Below are positions 26,721 through 35,193 of a stretch of 64,000 nucleotides of DNA, piece by piece. Below the pieces are notes generated by a model. That model did not search any database. It was not told the origin of the DNA and was given only the letters and a program-made list of their open reading frames with translations. Position numbers and translations under genes: made by a program. Every line of letters starts with the position of its first letter. Position 1 is the stretch's first letter. The DNA comes from Negadavirga shengliensis (GTDB lineage: Bacteria; Bacteroidota; Bacteroidia; Cytophagales; Cyclobacteriaceae): contig NZ_JBHSJJ010000001.1 in assembly GCF_042652345.1 (NCBI RefSeq), positions 124,001 to 188,000 on the forward strand, read 5' to 3'.

Positions 26721-27862
26721 AGGCCTTTCAGTGCCTGGGCAATGTCATTTTTTAAGTCCTCTACATCTTCTATGCCCACACTCAAACGGATCAGTGAATC
26801 TGATAACCCCACCTTTTCCCGCTCTTCTTTGGGAATACTCGCATGGGTCATGGTAGCAGGATGTCCACATAGCGATTCCACCCCTCCAAGTGATTCGGCA
26901 AGCACAAACACCTTGAATTTTTCCAGTATGCTGACGGCATCCTCCAATTTGTTTCCCTTCAACGTGAAGGAAATCATTCCTCCAAAATCATTCATCTGTT
27001 CTTTGGCGACCGCATGGTTAGGGTGGTCTTCAAAGCCCGGCCAATATACCTTTTCTACTTTTGGATGATTTTTCAGATAAGCCGCAATGGTTTTTCCGTT
27101 TTGACAGTGCCTCTCCATCCGCACATGCAAGGTCTTGATACCTCTCAAAACCAAAAAGCAGTCCTGTGGACCGGGAATGGCTCCACACGCATTTTGCAGG
27201 AAGGACAATTCCTCAGCCAATTTGTCGTCATTCACCACAATCGCTCCCATCACCACATCGGAATGCCCAGCCAGGTATTTGGTGAGCGAATGCATCACGA
27301 TATCCGCTCCGAGTTCCAAAGGGTTCTGGAGAAAAGGTGTGGCAAAGGTGTTGTCAACCGCCAACCAGACCTGATGTTTTTTGGCCACCGCCGCTATCCC
27401 GGCGACATCGATGATATTCATCATCGGATTGGTAGGGGTTTCCACCCAAATCATTTTGGTATTTTCAGTGATGAGTTTTTCAACTTCAAACGGATTATTC
27501 ATCGGGATAAAATGAAATTTGATGCCAAACTTTGAAAATACTCTGGCAAAAATCCTGTAGGTGCCCCCGTAAAGGTCATTGGTGCTGATCACCTCATCTC
27601 CAGGCTTTAATAATTTCATCAAGGTGTCGATCGCAGCCATGCCGGAAGCAAAACACAATCCATGTTTACCATTTTCCAGAGCCGCCAGGTTTTGCTGTAA
27701 TGCAGTTCTTGTAGGATTATGGGTCCTTGAGTATTCGTACCCCTTATGATCACCGGGTGACCGTTGCACATAAGTCGATGTCTGGAATATCGGGGTCATG
27801 ATGGCCCCTGTGGAGGGATCAGCGTTTATCCCTGCATGGATAACTTTGGTTCCGAATTTCAT
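26717..27862 (-). CDS. Cystathionine gamma-synthase/gamma-lyase family PLP enzyme
   Basis: This 381-residue enzyme belongs to the Cys/Met-metabolism PLP family (MetB/MetC/MccB/MGL). Motifs are YSRTHNPTRTALQQNLAALE (substrate/PLP phosphate), CFASGMAAI, VDNTFATPFLQNPLELGAD and SLTKYLAGHSDVVMG, whose Lys (about 195) binds PLP. The late SLGGVESLCGHPATMTH is also typical. Sequence alone does not separate cystathionine gamma-synthase from gamma-lyase; no other methionine or cysteine gene is nearby. It overlaps the convergent unknown gene by 4 bp. It is divergent from the VTT gene across 154 bp. Confidence 0.9.
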   Translation of the reverse strand: MKFGTKVIHAGINADPSTGAIMTPIFQTSTYVQRSPGDHKGYEYSRTHNPTRTALQQNLAALENGKHGLCFASGMAAIDTLMKLLKPGDEVISTNDLYGGTYRIFARVFSKFGIKFHFIPMNNPFEVEKLITENTKMIWVETPTNPMMNIIDVAGIAAVAKKHQVWLAVDNTFATPFLQNPLELGADIVMHSLTKYLAGHSDVVMGAIVVNDDKLAEELSFLQNACGAIPGPQDCFLVLRGIKTLHVRMERHCQNGKTIAAYLKNHPKVEKVYWPGFEDHPNHAVAKEQMNDFGGMISFTLKGNKLEDAVSILEKFKVFVLAESLGGVESLCGHPATMTHASIPKEEREKVGLSDSLIRLSVGIEDVEDLKNDIAQALKGL

Positions 27863-27963
27863 AGATATTATTGTTTTTTATGGTCATCAATAATTTGCCC
27901 TAGTTTGGACCGTAGTCAAACCCTGTCTACACCTTACCCCATATGGCTTTTCAATTTTGTTCT

Positions 27964-27997
27964 AATCCCCACAAAAGTGGCCAATTACGTGGGGATT
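27964..27997. promoter_or_regulatory. 9-bp inverted repeat between metB-like and VTT genes
   Basis: AATCCCCAC (27964-27972) is perfectly repeated in inverse as GTGGGGATT (27989-27997). It lies just upstream of the VTT-gene -7 box and could be an operator. No T-run follows, so a terminator is unlikely. Confidence 0.35.
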
Positions 27998-28002
27998 CTT
28001 AT

Positions 28003-28010
28003 TAGTTTTG
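28003..28010 (+). promoter_or_regulatory. -7 box immediately before the VTT-gene ATG
   Basis: TAGTTTTG matches TAnnTTTG and ends 6 bases before the ATG at 28017, so the transcript would have almost no leader. No clear -33 TTTG stands 19-21 bases upstream; that position is filled by the inverted repeat. Confidence 0.4.
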
Positions 28011-28016
28011 TCAAAG

Positions 28017-28745
28017 ATGAATAAAAAACCCTCCATTTTCAAGCGTTTTAAGCAGATCTATTCCGAGAATCCGTCGATCTTTTGGGCCATAGTATGGGTA
28101 AGTCTGATGCCTTCCATTGGATCATTAATTGTGCTGCAATGGTTTTATTCCAAAGGGAATGATTTTATCCTTTTTGACTTAGAGCATCCCCTGAGTCTTG
28201 TGCTATATATCACTGGCTCCACGCTGCTTATGGGCTTTGCGCTTTTGCCCACCACTTTTCTTTCGGTATTAAGCGGGTTTATGTTTGGCTGGTCTTCTTT
28301 GCCTTACCTGATCGTTGGTTATACCCTGGCCAGTATCATCGGCTATAGTCTGGGCACCAAAATGGGCCATAACAGCCTGGAAATCCTGCTCCAACAGTAT
28401 CCCAAAGCAGCGGATTTAATCAGGCACAAAAGAAAAAGGATGGGATGGCTGGTGGCCTTTGTAAGGCTGAGTCCGGTTATTCCATTTGCGCTTTCGAACA
28501 TTCTCTTTGCCTTGTTAAAAGCAGGTCTGAAAAATGTCATATGGGCCGGATTGTGGGGAATGCTGCCAAGAACCATATTGGCTTTTTTTACAGGCATTGT
28601 GGCAGATAGTCTTTATCAGGCTCTAAAAAGAAAAGAAGAAAACTGGCAACTTCTCCTTATAGGATTGCTGTTTCTTCTGAGTGCCTGGGGCATATATCGG
28701 TTTTTCACCAATGGTTCCTCCAGCGCCTATCGAAAATCATCATAA
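28017..28745 (+). CDS. VTT-domain membrane protein (TVP38/TMEM64, DedA-like)
   Basis: This 242-residue inner-membrane protein has about six hydrophobic segments. The VTT (SNARE-associated) core shows the typical re-entrant pattern: FLSVLSGFMFGWSSLPYLIV, then YTLASIIGYSLGTKMG, then VAFVRLSPVIPFALSNILFA and the late GMLPRTILAFFTG. Such proteins are putative lipid scramblases or transporters. The ATG at 28017 (MNKKPSIFKRFKQIY) is preferred over an upstream TTG. The 3' end overlaps the convergent phosphatase gene by 19 bp. Confidence 0.85.
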   Translation: MNKKPSIFKRFKQIYSENPSIFWAIVWVSLMPSIGSLIVLQWFYSKGNDFILFDLEHPLSLVLYITGSTLLMGFALLPTTFLSVLSGFMFGWSSLPYLIVGYTLASIIGYSLGTKMGHNSLEILLQQYPKAADLIRHKRKRMGWLVAFVRLSPVIPFALSNILFALLKAGLKNVIWAGLWGMLPRTILAFFTGIVADSLYQALKRKEENWQLLLIGLLFLLSAWGIYRFFTNGSSSAYRKSS

Positions 28746-29224
28746 CGTTTACGGTCGACCTTCTTGGACTTCGTTCTTGCGACGAAGATATTTTCATAAT
28801 CCGGATCCTCTATTTCTTCCAGTTTTTTACCGGTTCCAACAAAGTAATTTGCAACGTGGTGGATCGTGTTGGAATGTCCCACCACGACCGCATCACCCTC
28901 CTGTTTTCGGATTCTGGCAATTAACGCATCATGATCGTGCACGTCATATAAGTCAATGGTGATCCCTTTTTTGGATGCCAAAGGCATGACAGTCGCTTTT
29001 GTCCGCTTGGTATCTGTACTATAGATGGCGGTAATGTTTTCTTTCTCCAAAATCCGGCTCAGCCGCTCAGCTCTTGCTTTTCCTTCTTCCGTCAATTCCG
29101 GATCATTCCCCTCCGCCATTTTTTCTGCATGCCTTATGATGTAAATGTTTTTATCCGGGCCCGGAGAGCAGGCCCAAAATGTCAGCAGGACGAAAACAAA
29201 TACCATAGAATGAAATGTATACAT
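28727..29224 (-). CDS. Histidine phosphatase family lipoprotein (SixA/PGM-like)
   Basis: This 165-residue protein has the histidine phosphatase fold. The catalytic RHAEK motif is at residues 31-35 and the second histidine is in VVVGHSNTIHH (about 118). A short hydrophobic leader ending FWAC suggests export and lipidation at C19, though Trp at -2 is unusual. The family dephosphorylates diverse small phosphates or phosphohistidine; the substrate cannot be told. It is the last gene of an rluA-traB-phosphatase operon, 13 bp after the traB-like stop. Confidence 0.85.
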   Translation of the reverse strand: MYTFHSMVFVFVLLTFWACSPGPDKNIYIIRHAEKMAEGNDPELTEEGKARAERLSRILEKENITAIYSTDTKRTKATVMPLASKKGITIDLYDVHDHDALIARIRKQEGDAVVVGHSNTIHHVANYFVGTGKKLEEIEDPDYENIFVARTKSKKVDRKRYDDFR

Positions 29225-29237
29225 AATTTATTGCACA

Positions 29238-30137
29238 TCAATTAATCGGTGGGTCGGAATGGGAGTTGGCCACACTGGGCCTTCCGGTAGGGATGCGCTT
29301 CAATTCATAGCCTTCCGATTTCAATAACTGGATGATACCGGACTTGCCTCCGAGATGCCCCGCCCCCACAGCAAAAAACACTGACCCTTTCTCCATAAAT
29401 TCCCTCATGGGTCTAATCCAATTCCGGTTGCGTTGGTCCAATAAGATATCCTGATAATCCCGGTATTCAGGACTTTCGGAAACCATCTTTACCAGCAGCG
29501 CTATTTCTTCGTTTTTATAAGTCTCTATCAGCCTGCGAAATTCCTTTTTACCCTTTTCCAGATTTCCGGTGTATTCATAAAAACTCCTGTATTGTTCCTC
29601 TAATGGAATCCGGTCAAAAATTGACAACTGTTCGTCAATGGATTCCAAGCCATAAATTTCTTTGTTTTTTTCCTTGGCGTGTTTCAGAAGTTCATTTTCA
29701 TAAGCTTTTGTTTCACATTCCAGCAGACTGGGATATATGAGGGACATCAACATCAAGGGCCTCATGCTTTTGAGCATCTCTATATCCGTTCCGGTGCGTT
29801 CTTTCAAAAGCCTCCTGGTTTCCTGGTACTCTTCTTCGGTGAGGTAATCTGTGATCTCTTCCCCGCCTTCATTGTGCATCTTAGCCATCATGGACAAGGC
29901 TAACCATGGGTCATCCATATCCACCTCTAAGATAAGGGCATCTGCTTTCTGAATTTTTTTTACCACCTCATCACTAAGATGATAATCCTCCATACAAATA
30001 AGATGAATGGTGCCAAAAAGATAAGAAGGTTCCCTTAGCCCGTTTCCGGTGATTTTCCAAAAAACCCCTTCATCCTGACCATACACCAAAAAGGGCATCA
30101 AAAAAAACATGCTTACCCATAACAACCTCTTAATCAT
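29238..30137 (-). CDS. TraB/GumN family secreted protein
   Basis: This is a 299-residue exported protein if started at MIKRLLWVSMFFLMPFLVYG (30137); ATGs at 30146 and 30161 are alternatives without a better signal peptide. The two hallmark motifs are present: SYLFGTIHL near the mature N-terminus and VGAGHLGGKSGIIQLL near the C-terminus. TraB/GumN/TIKI proteins resemble metalloproteases of the EreA/ChaN type; the bacterial role is not established. A Glu/Lys-rich helical middle domain separates the motifs. It lies in an operon with the upstream rluA-type gene. Confidence 0.87.
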   Translation of the reverse strand: MIKRLLWVSMFFLMPFLVYGQDEGVFWKITGNGLREPSYLFGTIHLICMEDYHLSDEVVKKIQKADALILEVDMDDPWLALSMMAKMHNEGGEEITDYLTEEEYQETRRLLKERTGTDIEMLKSMRPLMLMSLIYPSLLECETKAYENELLKHAKEKNKEIYGLESIDEQLSIFDRIPLEEQYRSFYEYTGNLEKGKKEFRRLIETYKNEEIALLVKMVSESPEYRDYQDILLDQRNRNWIRPMREFMEKGSVFFAVGAGHLGGKSGIIQLLKSEGYELKRIPTGRPSVANSHSDPPIN

Positions 30138-30167
30138 GTTCGCCATTTTGAATATCACCACAAAAAC

Positions 30168-30899
30168 TCAGCCACTGAATGTCACGCCTAGATGCTTGTC
30201 ACCTGTCTTTTGGTTTTCAAATTCCAGGAACTGCTCCCAAAACGGCTCTTCTGGCAATGCCGCCCGCAAATAGAGCTTTTCTTTTTTTACAGGATGAACA
30301 AAAACCAAATGAAAGGCGTGCAGGTTGATACTGGCATCAGGGTTTGGTTTTGAAAAACCATACTTTACATCACCCCGTATAGGACAGCCCATTGCAGCCA
30401 ATTGTACCCTTATCTGGTGTGGTCTCCCCGTCAGCGGCCGTACCTCAACCAGCCAGTGATCATTGAGTTTACCCAATCTTTTGAAAGTCAGTTCCGATTT
30501 TTTAGCACCGTCCACTTCTCTTTCGTAGGCCGTGGCTTGGTTACTGTTTTCATTTTTTATCAGCCAGTGTGTCAGCTTACCGTATTCTTCCTTAGGTCTG
30601 CTTTTCACCACCGCCCAATAGACCTTATGTACATCCCTTTTACGGAAAAGTGCTGTCATGCGTTCCAATGCCTTAGAGGTACGGGCAAAAACCACAATCC
30701 CGCTTACCGGCCGGTCCAGCCGGTGGACGGGATGCAGAAAGACGGCTCCTGGCTTCAGGTACTTGTTCGCAATGTAATCCTTACAATAATCCGTGAGGGT
30801 CTTGTCCCCGGTCTTATCTCCCTGCACCAATACTCCCGCGACTTTATTGACAACCAACAGATGGTTGTCTTCATATATAACATTAAAAGGTTTTTTCAT
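30168..30899 (-). CDS. RluA family RNA pseudouridine synthase
   Basis: This 243-residue enzyme converts uridine to pseudouridine in rRNA or tRNA. The catalytic motif HRLDRPVSG lies at residues 59-67, with Asp62 as nucleophile, and RPLTGRPHQIRVQLAAMG is the second conserved block. There is no S4 domain, so it is the short RluA/RluC-like catalytic form. Target site is unknown. It is first in a three-gene minus-strand operon. Confidence 0.92.
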   Translation of the reverse strand: MKKPFNVIYEDNHLLVVNKVAGVLVQGDKTGDKTLTDYCKDYIANKYLKPGAVFLHPVHRLDRPVSGIVVFARTSKALERMTALFRKRDVHKVYWAVVKSRPKEEYGKLTHWLIKNENSNQATAYEREVDGAKKSELTFKRLGKLNDHWLVEVRPLTGRPHQIRVQLAAMGCPIRGDVKYGFSKPNPDASINLHAFHLVFVHPVKKEKLYLRAALPEEPFWEQFLEFENQKTGDKHLGVTFSG

Positions 30900-31091
30900 T
30901 TAGCACATGGTTTATGCAACATCAGCCCCAATTTTCCCAACCGGTCTGCTTTGGAAAAGTAAAGTTAAGTAAAAGTATTTGGTTATTCCATTGTGCCGCT
31001 GGCACCCCGCGGGGAATGATTATCAGAAAAAATTAATTAAATTGAAGGTTATACGATTGTCGAAGCTATTTAAAACCCTCTCTTCCAAACC

Positions 31092-31994
31092 ATGCCCTTT
31101 TTCACCCAAGCGAAGCAAATCAGCAAAGACACATTACGGTTTCTTAAAGAAGACGAACCCATAGTTTATTGTGCAGCCATCGCTTTTTTTACGATATTTT
31201 CCCTTCCGGCCATCTTGATAGTGGTCGTATTGATAGGGTCCCTCTTCTTTTCAGAAGAAGATGTGAGATCCGAAATCCTCAATCAGGTAAGCCAAAATGT
31301 AAACGAAGAGGCCAGTCAACAGGTAAAAGAAGTCCTCGAAAATGCATTGGACCTTCCCGGGCAGATCTGGTGGATTATCGTAGGGATCCTGGTAATCATA
31401 AAAAGTGCCACCATGATATTTTTTATCCTGCAAAAAGCCCTAAATGCCATATGGAAAGTGGATGTGAAAAAAAATGTGAATTACTTTAGACTGATGAAAC
31501 ACCGCTCCATTACCCTGGCTTTTGTCGGAGGGCTGGGTCTGTTGTTGATCATCAGTATTATGGCAGACGCGTTTATAAATTTCTTTGGCGATGAGATCGG
31601 TTTTTTATGGGAAGGCTTTCCCAAACCGATTACGCGGATAGGTGGATTGGCTTTTAATCTTTTGATGGTGTTTATCTTTTTTGCCGCCATCCACAAGACA
31701 CTTCCCGATGTGATCATTTCGTGGAAGGATGCTTTGGTGGGAGGAGCCATTACCGCCATACTGTTCATGATCGGCAAAGAAGTCATCAGCCTTATCCTTA
31801 ACAACATCAAAATCGAAGGCTACTACGCCACCGCCGGCTCGCTGGTCATCCTTTTGCTGTGGGTCTTCTATTCCTCGATCATTCTTTACCTGGGAGCGGA
31901 AATCACGCGTGCCTATTCCAACAGTCATGGCAGAAAAACCAAGCCCACTTCCATTGCTTTCAAATATTCTGAAAAGAACAAGCGGGAAGTGTAG
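31092..31994 (+). CDS. YihY/virulence factor BrkB family membrane protein
   Basis: This 300-residue inner-membrane protein has about six helices. The YihY core shows DEPIVYCAAIAFFTIFSLPAI at the N-terminus (the conserved AxxxYxxLFSL-like segment), a central IWKVDVKKN, and VGGAITAILFMIGKE then YYATAGSLVILLLWVFYSS near the C-terminus. The charged C-terminal tail is cytoplasmic. Despite the old RNase BN name, the family has no known nuclease activity; its function is unresolved. It stands alone and is convergent with prfC. Confidence 0.9.
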   Translation: MPFFTQAKQISKDTLRFLKEDEPIVYCAAIAFFTIFSLPAILIVVVLIGSLFFSEEDVRSEILNQVSQNVNEEASQQVKEVLENALDLPGQIWWIIVGILVIIKSATMIFFILQKALNAIWKVDVKKNVNYFRLMKHRSITLAFVGGLGLLLIISIMADAFINFFGDEIGFLWEGFPKPITRIGGLAFNLLMVFIFFAAIHKTLPDVIISWKDALVGGAITAILFMIGKEVISLILNNIKIEGYYATAGSLVILLLWVFYSSIILYLGAEITRAYSNSHGRKTKPTSIAFKYSEKNKREV

Positions 31995-32051
31995 GAAGAC
32001 CGCACGCAATCAGTCATGATATTTTCATTCCCCATCAAGGCTGTCAACCGG

Positions 32052-32070
32052 AAGGCCGATGAGGCCTTTT
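32052..32070 (+). terminator. Possible terminator between brkB-like gene and prfC
   Basis: AAGGCC (32052-32057) and GGCCTT (32063-32068) pair around a 5-base loop, followed by two more T. The T-run is short, so this is weak. Confidence 0.35.
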
Positions 32071-32076
32071 ACTGGC

Positions 32077-33657
32077 TCAGTATTCAGAAGTAAAGTGGAA
32101 TTCGATTTCCGGGAAATTATCCTGCACCATCTGTAACCAGGCTTTGCTTTCGGCCATAAAGACCAACTTCCCGTCTTTGTCCCGGGCAATATGGCGTTGT
32201 TTCGAGCGGACAAATTCATCGAGTTTTTTCCTGTCCTTGCTGTGTATCCAGCACGCTTTGTACAGGTTCATGGGGACAAAATCCGCAGTAGCATTGTATT
32301 CGTTTTTCAACCGGAACTGGATCACCTCGAACTGAAGCTGCCCCACGGTGCCCACCACTTTTCTGGAACCTATCTCAAAGGTAAAAAGTTGGGCTACCCC
32401 CTCCTCCATCAATTGCTGCAGGCCCTTTTCCAGCTGTTTGGTTTTCATCGCATCCTTATTGACCACTTCCCTGAATATTTCCGGAGAAAAACTGGGAATG
32501 CCTTTAAATTGCAGGTGTTCCCCCTCGGTAAGGGAGTCCCCGATTTTCAGATTGCCCGTATCATAAAGTCCGACGATATCGCCGGGAAAAGCCTCATCGA
32601 CGATTTCCTTGTCCTGTGCCATAAACGAGGTCACATTGGAAAAGCGCAGGGGTTTTGTGCCACGCACGTGGTTGTAAGGTTTATTCCTTTCAAATTTCCC
32701 CGAACAGATCCTCAAAAAAGCGATCCGGTTCCGGTGCTTGGGATCCATATTGGCATGAATCTTAAAAATAAAGCCGCTGAAATGGCCCTCTTCGGGTTTC
32801 ACTTCGCGCTGATCGGTATGGCGGCTTCTTGGTGCCGGTGCGATTTTGACGAAGGTGTCCAGCATTTCCTGTATCCCGAAATTGTTCACCGCCGAACCAA
32901 AAAACACCGGCGCCACGCTTCCCTCTAGGTATTCTTTGGGATCGAACTCGGGATAAACCCCTTCAATCAATTCTACATCTTCCCGCAGTTGGTTGGCCAG
33001 ACCTGGCCCCACATACTCATCCAGCTTTGGGTCCGAAAGGTCCTCCACGGTGATCCGGTCATCACTTAATTTTCTCTGGCTGGGCGTAAACAAATTCAAC
33101 TGCTTGTCATACAGGTTATACACCCCCTTGAAAGATTTTCCCATAGAAATGGGCCATGAAAGCGGCCTCACCTGGATGTTGAGCTTTTGCTCCACCTCGT
33201 CCAGCAATTCGTATGGATCCCGTCCCTCGCGGTCCAGCTTGTTGATGAAACAGATCACCGGCGTATTCCTCATCCGGCAGACCTCCATAAGCTTTTCGGT
33301 CTGGATCTCCACACCTTTCACGCAGTCGATGACCATGATCACCGAATCTACGGCGGTAAGGGTACGGTAGGTATCTTCGGCAAAGTCCTGGTGACCAGGG
33401 GTATCGAGCAGGTTGATTTTTTGTCCCTTGTATTCAAAACCCATCACCGAAGTGGCCACCGAGATCCCCCTTTGCTTTTCGATCTCCATCCAGTCGGATT
33501 TGGTAGCCGTATCGATTTTGTTGGACTTTACAGCCCCCGCGGTTTTTATGGCCCCGCCAAAAAGCAGCATTTTTTCGGTAAGGGTGGTTTTGCCCGCATC
33601 CGGGTGGGCTATGATGCCAAATGTTTTTCTTTTCTGGATCTCTTGAATCAGACTCAT
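32077..33657 (-). CDS. prfC: Peptide chain release factor 3
   Basis: RF3 is a translational GTPase that recycles RF1/RF2 after termination. With the start at 33657 (MSLIQEIQKRKTFGIIAHPD) the protein has 526 residues, like E. coli RF3; the frame stays open 30 codons further upstream, but that part has no family similarity and runs into the repeat array. G motifs are AHPDAGKTTLTEK (18-29), DTPGHQDFAEDTYRTL and NKLDREGRDPYELLDE. A consensus -7 box (33690-33683) precedes it. Confidence 0.95.
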   Translation of the reverse strand: MSLIQEIQKRKTFGIIAHPDAGKTTLTEKMLLFGGAIKTAGAVKSNKIDTATKSDWMEIEKQRGISVATSVMGFEYKGQKINLLDTPGHQDFAEDTYRTLTAVDSVIMVIDCVKGVEIQTEKLMEVCRMRNTPVICFINKLDREGRDPYELLDEVEQKLNIQVRPLSWPISMGKSFKGVYNLYDKQLNLFTPSQRKLSDDRITVEDLSDPKLDEYVGPGLANQLREDVELIEGVYPEFDPKEYLEGSVAPVFFGSAVNNFGIQEMLDTFVKIAPAPRSRHTDQREVKPEEGHFSGFIFKIHANMDPKHRNRIAFLRICSGKFERNKPYNHVRGTKPLRFSNVTSFMAQDKEIVDEAFPGDIVGLYDTGNLKIGDSLTEGEHLQFKGIPSFSPEIFREVVNKDAMKTKQLEKGLQQLMEEGVAQLFTFEIGSRKVVGTVGQLQFEVIQFRLKNEYNATADFVPMNLYKACWIHSKDRKKLDEFVRSKQRHIARDKDGKLVFMAESKAWLQMVQDNFPEIEFHFTSEY

Positions 33658-33682
33658 ATTATGCTGGACAACTTTCAGCGGG

Positions 33683-33690
33683 CAAAGGTA
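33683..33690 (-). promoter_or_regulatory. Candidate -7 box of prfC
   Basis: The minus strand reads TACCTTTG, a full match to TAnnTTTG, 25 bp upstream of the prfC start. The ideal -33 position reads TTTTAT, not TTTG. The repeat array begins 34 bp further upstream. Confidence 0.45.
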
Positions 33691-33723
33691 CGGAATTTTA
33701 TTTGGTGATAAAACTTGTTTTTC

Positions 33724-34325
33724 AAACCACAGATAACCCAGATTCACACAGATTAAATTGACGGAGAGCTTCCACCCAGTTTTCTATAAATAAATCCGTG
33801 CTATTCCGCAGCATCCGTGGCATCCGCGGTCCACCCCTTTTTTAAAACCACAGATTACTCAAATTCCCGCAGATTAAATCACCGACGAGGTTCCGGTCAA
33901 TTTCCCAAAAATAAATCCGCGCTAATCCGCAGCATCCGTGGCATCCGCGGTCCAACCTTTTTTTAACCACAGATGACGCAGATTCACACAGATGAATTGC
34001 CGGCGAGCTTCCGGTCAATTTCCCAAAAATAAATCCGCGCTAATCCGCAGCATCCGTGGCATCCGCGGTCCACCCCTTTTTTAAAACCACAGATTACTCA
34101 AATTCCCGCAGATTAAATCACCGACGAGCTTCCCGTCAGTTTTTCGAGAATAAATCCGCGCTAATCCGCAGCATCCGTGGCATCCGCGGTCCACCCCTTT
34201 TTTAAAACCACAGATTACTCAAATTCCCGCAGATTAAATCACCGACGAGCTTCCCGTCAGTTTTTCGAGAATAAATCCGCGCTAATCCGCAGCATCCGTG
34301 GAGTCCGCGGTCCATCCTTTTTTTA
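33724..34325. repeat. Tandem array of five ~120-bp repeats
   Basis: Five near-identical units start at 33724, 33845, 33964, 34084 and 34205 (lengths 119-121). Each unit begins AAACCACAGAT, passes through a GACGAGCTTCC-like middle, and ends in four near-repeats of ATCCGC/TG spaced 9-10 bases, then GGTCCA and a T-run. The left arm and the reverse of the right arm share the CCxCxGAT pattern, so a unit can fold as a long imperfect hairpin. Units 2, 4 and 5 are most alike; units 1 and 3 share GATTCACACAGAT. The last unit enters the fructokinase gene. There are no unique spacers, so this is not CRISPR. Confidence 0.92.
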
Positions 34326-35193
34326 AACCCTCAACATCCGCCACCCTATACCCCGGTGTGCCGCCTTCCCGGCCGGCAACCAAGGCCCCCAAAGCACAGG
34401 CGAACTCCAAAATGTCTTCCGCAGGGGATCTCTGCAGGTACTTGTACACAAAACCGCTCAAAAATGCGTCTCCAGAGCCTACAGTATCTACCACATCTAC
34501 CTTATATCCCGGGTGGCTCCAAAATTCTCTTCCATCAAACATCAATGCCCCATATGCCCCTCTGGTCATACAAACCACTTTCAGTTTATAAGTATCCAGC
34601 AGCTTTTTGCACACAAACGACGGTTTCGGCAGACAGCCATGCATGTTGGCCAAGACCTCCAGTTCCTCTTCATTGATCTTTAAAACATCCGTGAGATACA
34701 GTAAAGCTTTTATCGTATCCTCCCCGTAATAAGGTAACCGGAGGTTAATGTCAAAGACCTTCAGCGCAGGAGTTTCCAAAAGTCTTGTCAAGGTATCCCT
34801 GCTAACCTGGTTTCTGGCTGCCAGACTGCCGAAAATAAAGCAATCAGCCCGATCGCCTTCGTCCTGTATGTTTTTCTGCCATTCAATATAATCCCAAGCC
34901 ACAGGTTCCATGATATCATACCGTATATTTTCCCTATCCATATCATTTACCAAGACCTGTCCGGTTTTATTCAAAGGTTTACTTTGGACAAAGGCCGGGC
35001 TTAGGTTTTTCCTTTCCATAAACTCAACCAGCTCCTTGCCCAGTGGGTCTTCTCCCACCGCGGAAATAAAGGAAGTCCACATTCCCAGGTTTTGCAGGTG
35101 GAGAGCGACGTTCATCGGCGCACCCCCGGGAAGTTTTTTATCCGGAAAACAGTCCCATAACATCTCACCGAAAACAACTGCTTTTCTATGCAT
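34282..35193 (-). CDS. PfkB family fructokinase (carbohydrate kinase)
   Basis: This 303-residue ribokinase-fold kinase most likely phosphorylates fructose released by the fructan locus. Motifs are GGAPMNVALHLQNLG (about 20-34) and the PfkB signature DTVGSGDAFLSGFVY with the catalytic Asp. The order in the locus (GH32, porter, kinase) supports fructose as substrate. The start overlaps the upstream porter gene by 8 bp. About 13 C-terminal residues (KKGWTADSTDAAD) are encoded by the last unit of the tandem repeat array, which also supplies the stop codon; the native C-terminus may have been replaced. Confidence 0.9.
   Translation of the reverse strand: MHRKAVVFGEMLWDCFPDKKLPGGAPMNVALHLQNLGMWTSFISAVGEDPLGKELVEFMERKNLSPAFVQSKPLNKTGQVLVNDMDRENIRYDIMEPVAWDYIEWQKNIQDEGDRADCFIFGSLAARNQVSRDTLTRLLETPALKVFDINLRLPYYGEDTIKALLYLTDVLKINEEELEVLANMHGCLPKPSFVCKKLLDTYKLKVVCMTRGAYGALMFDGREFWSHPGYKVDVVDTVGSGDAFLSGFVYKYLQRSPAEDILEFACALGALVAGREGGTPGYRVADVEGLKKGWTADSTDAAD

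Noticed and set aside
27863..28007. SAM riboswitch before the cystathionine gamma-synthase gene
   Set aside because: The only clear structure is a 9-bp inverted repeat near the opposite gene; none of the conserved SAM-riboswitch cores could be recognised.
30900..31091. 10-bp palindrome CCCCGCGGGG in a gene gap
   Set aside because: A single short GC palindrome without T-run or repeat elsewhere in the window is too little to call.
33724..34325. CRISPR array
   Set aside because: The whole 120-bp unit repeats with no unique spacers, and no cas gene is present.
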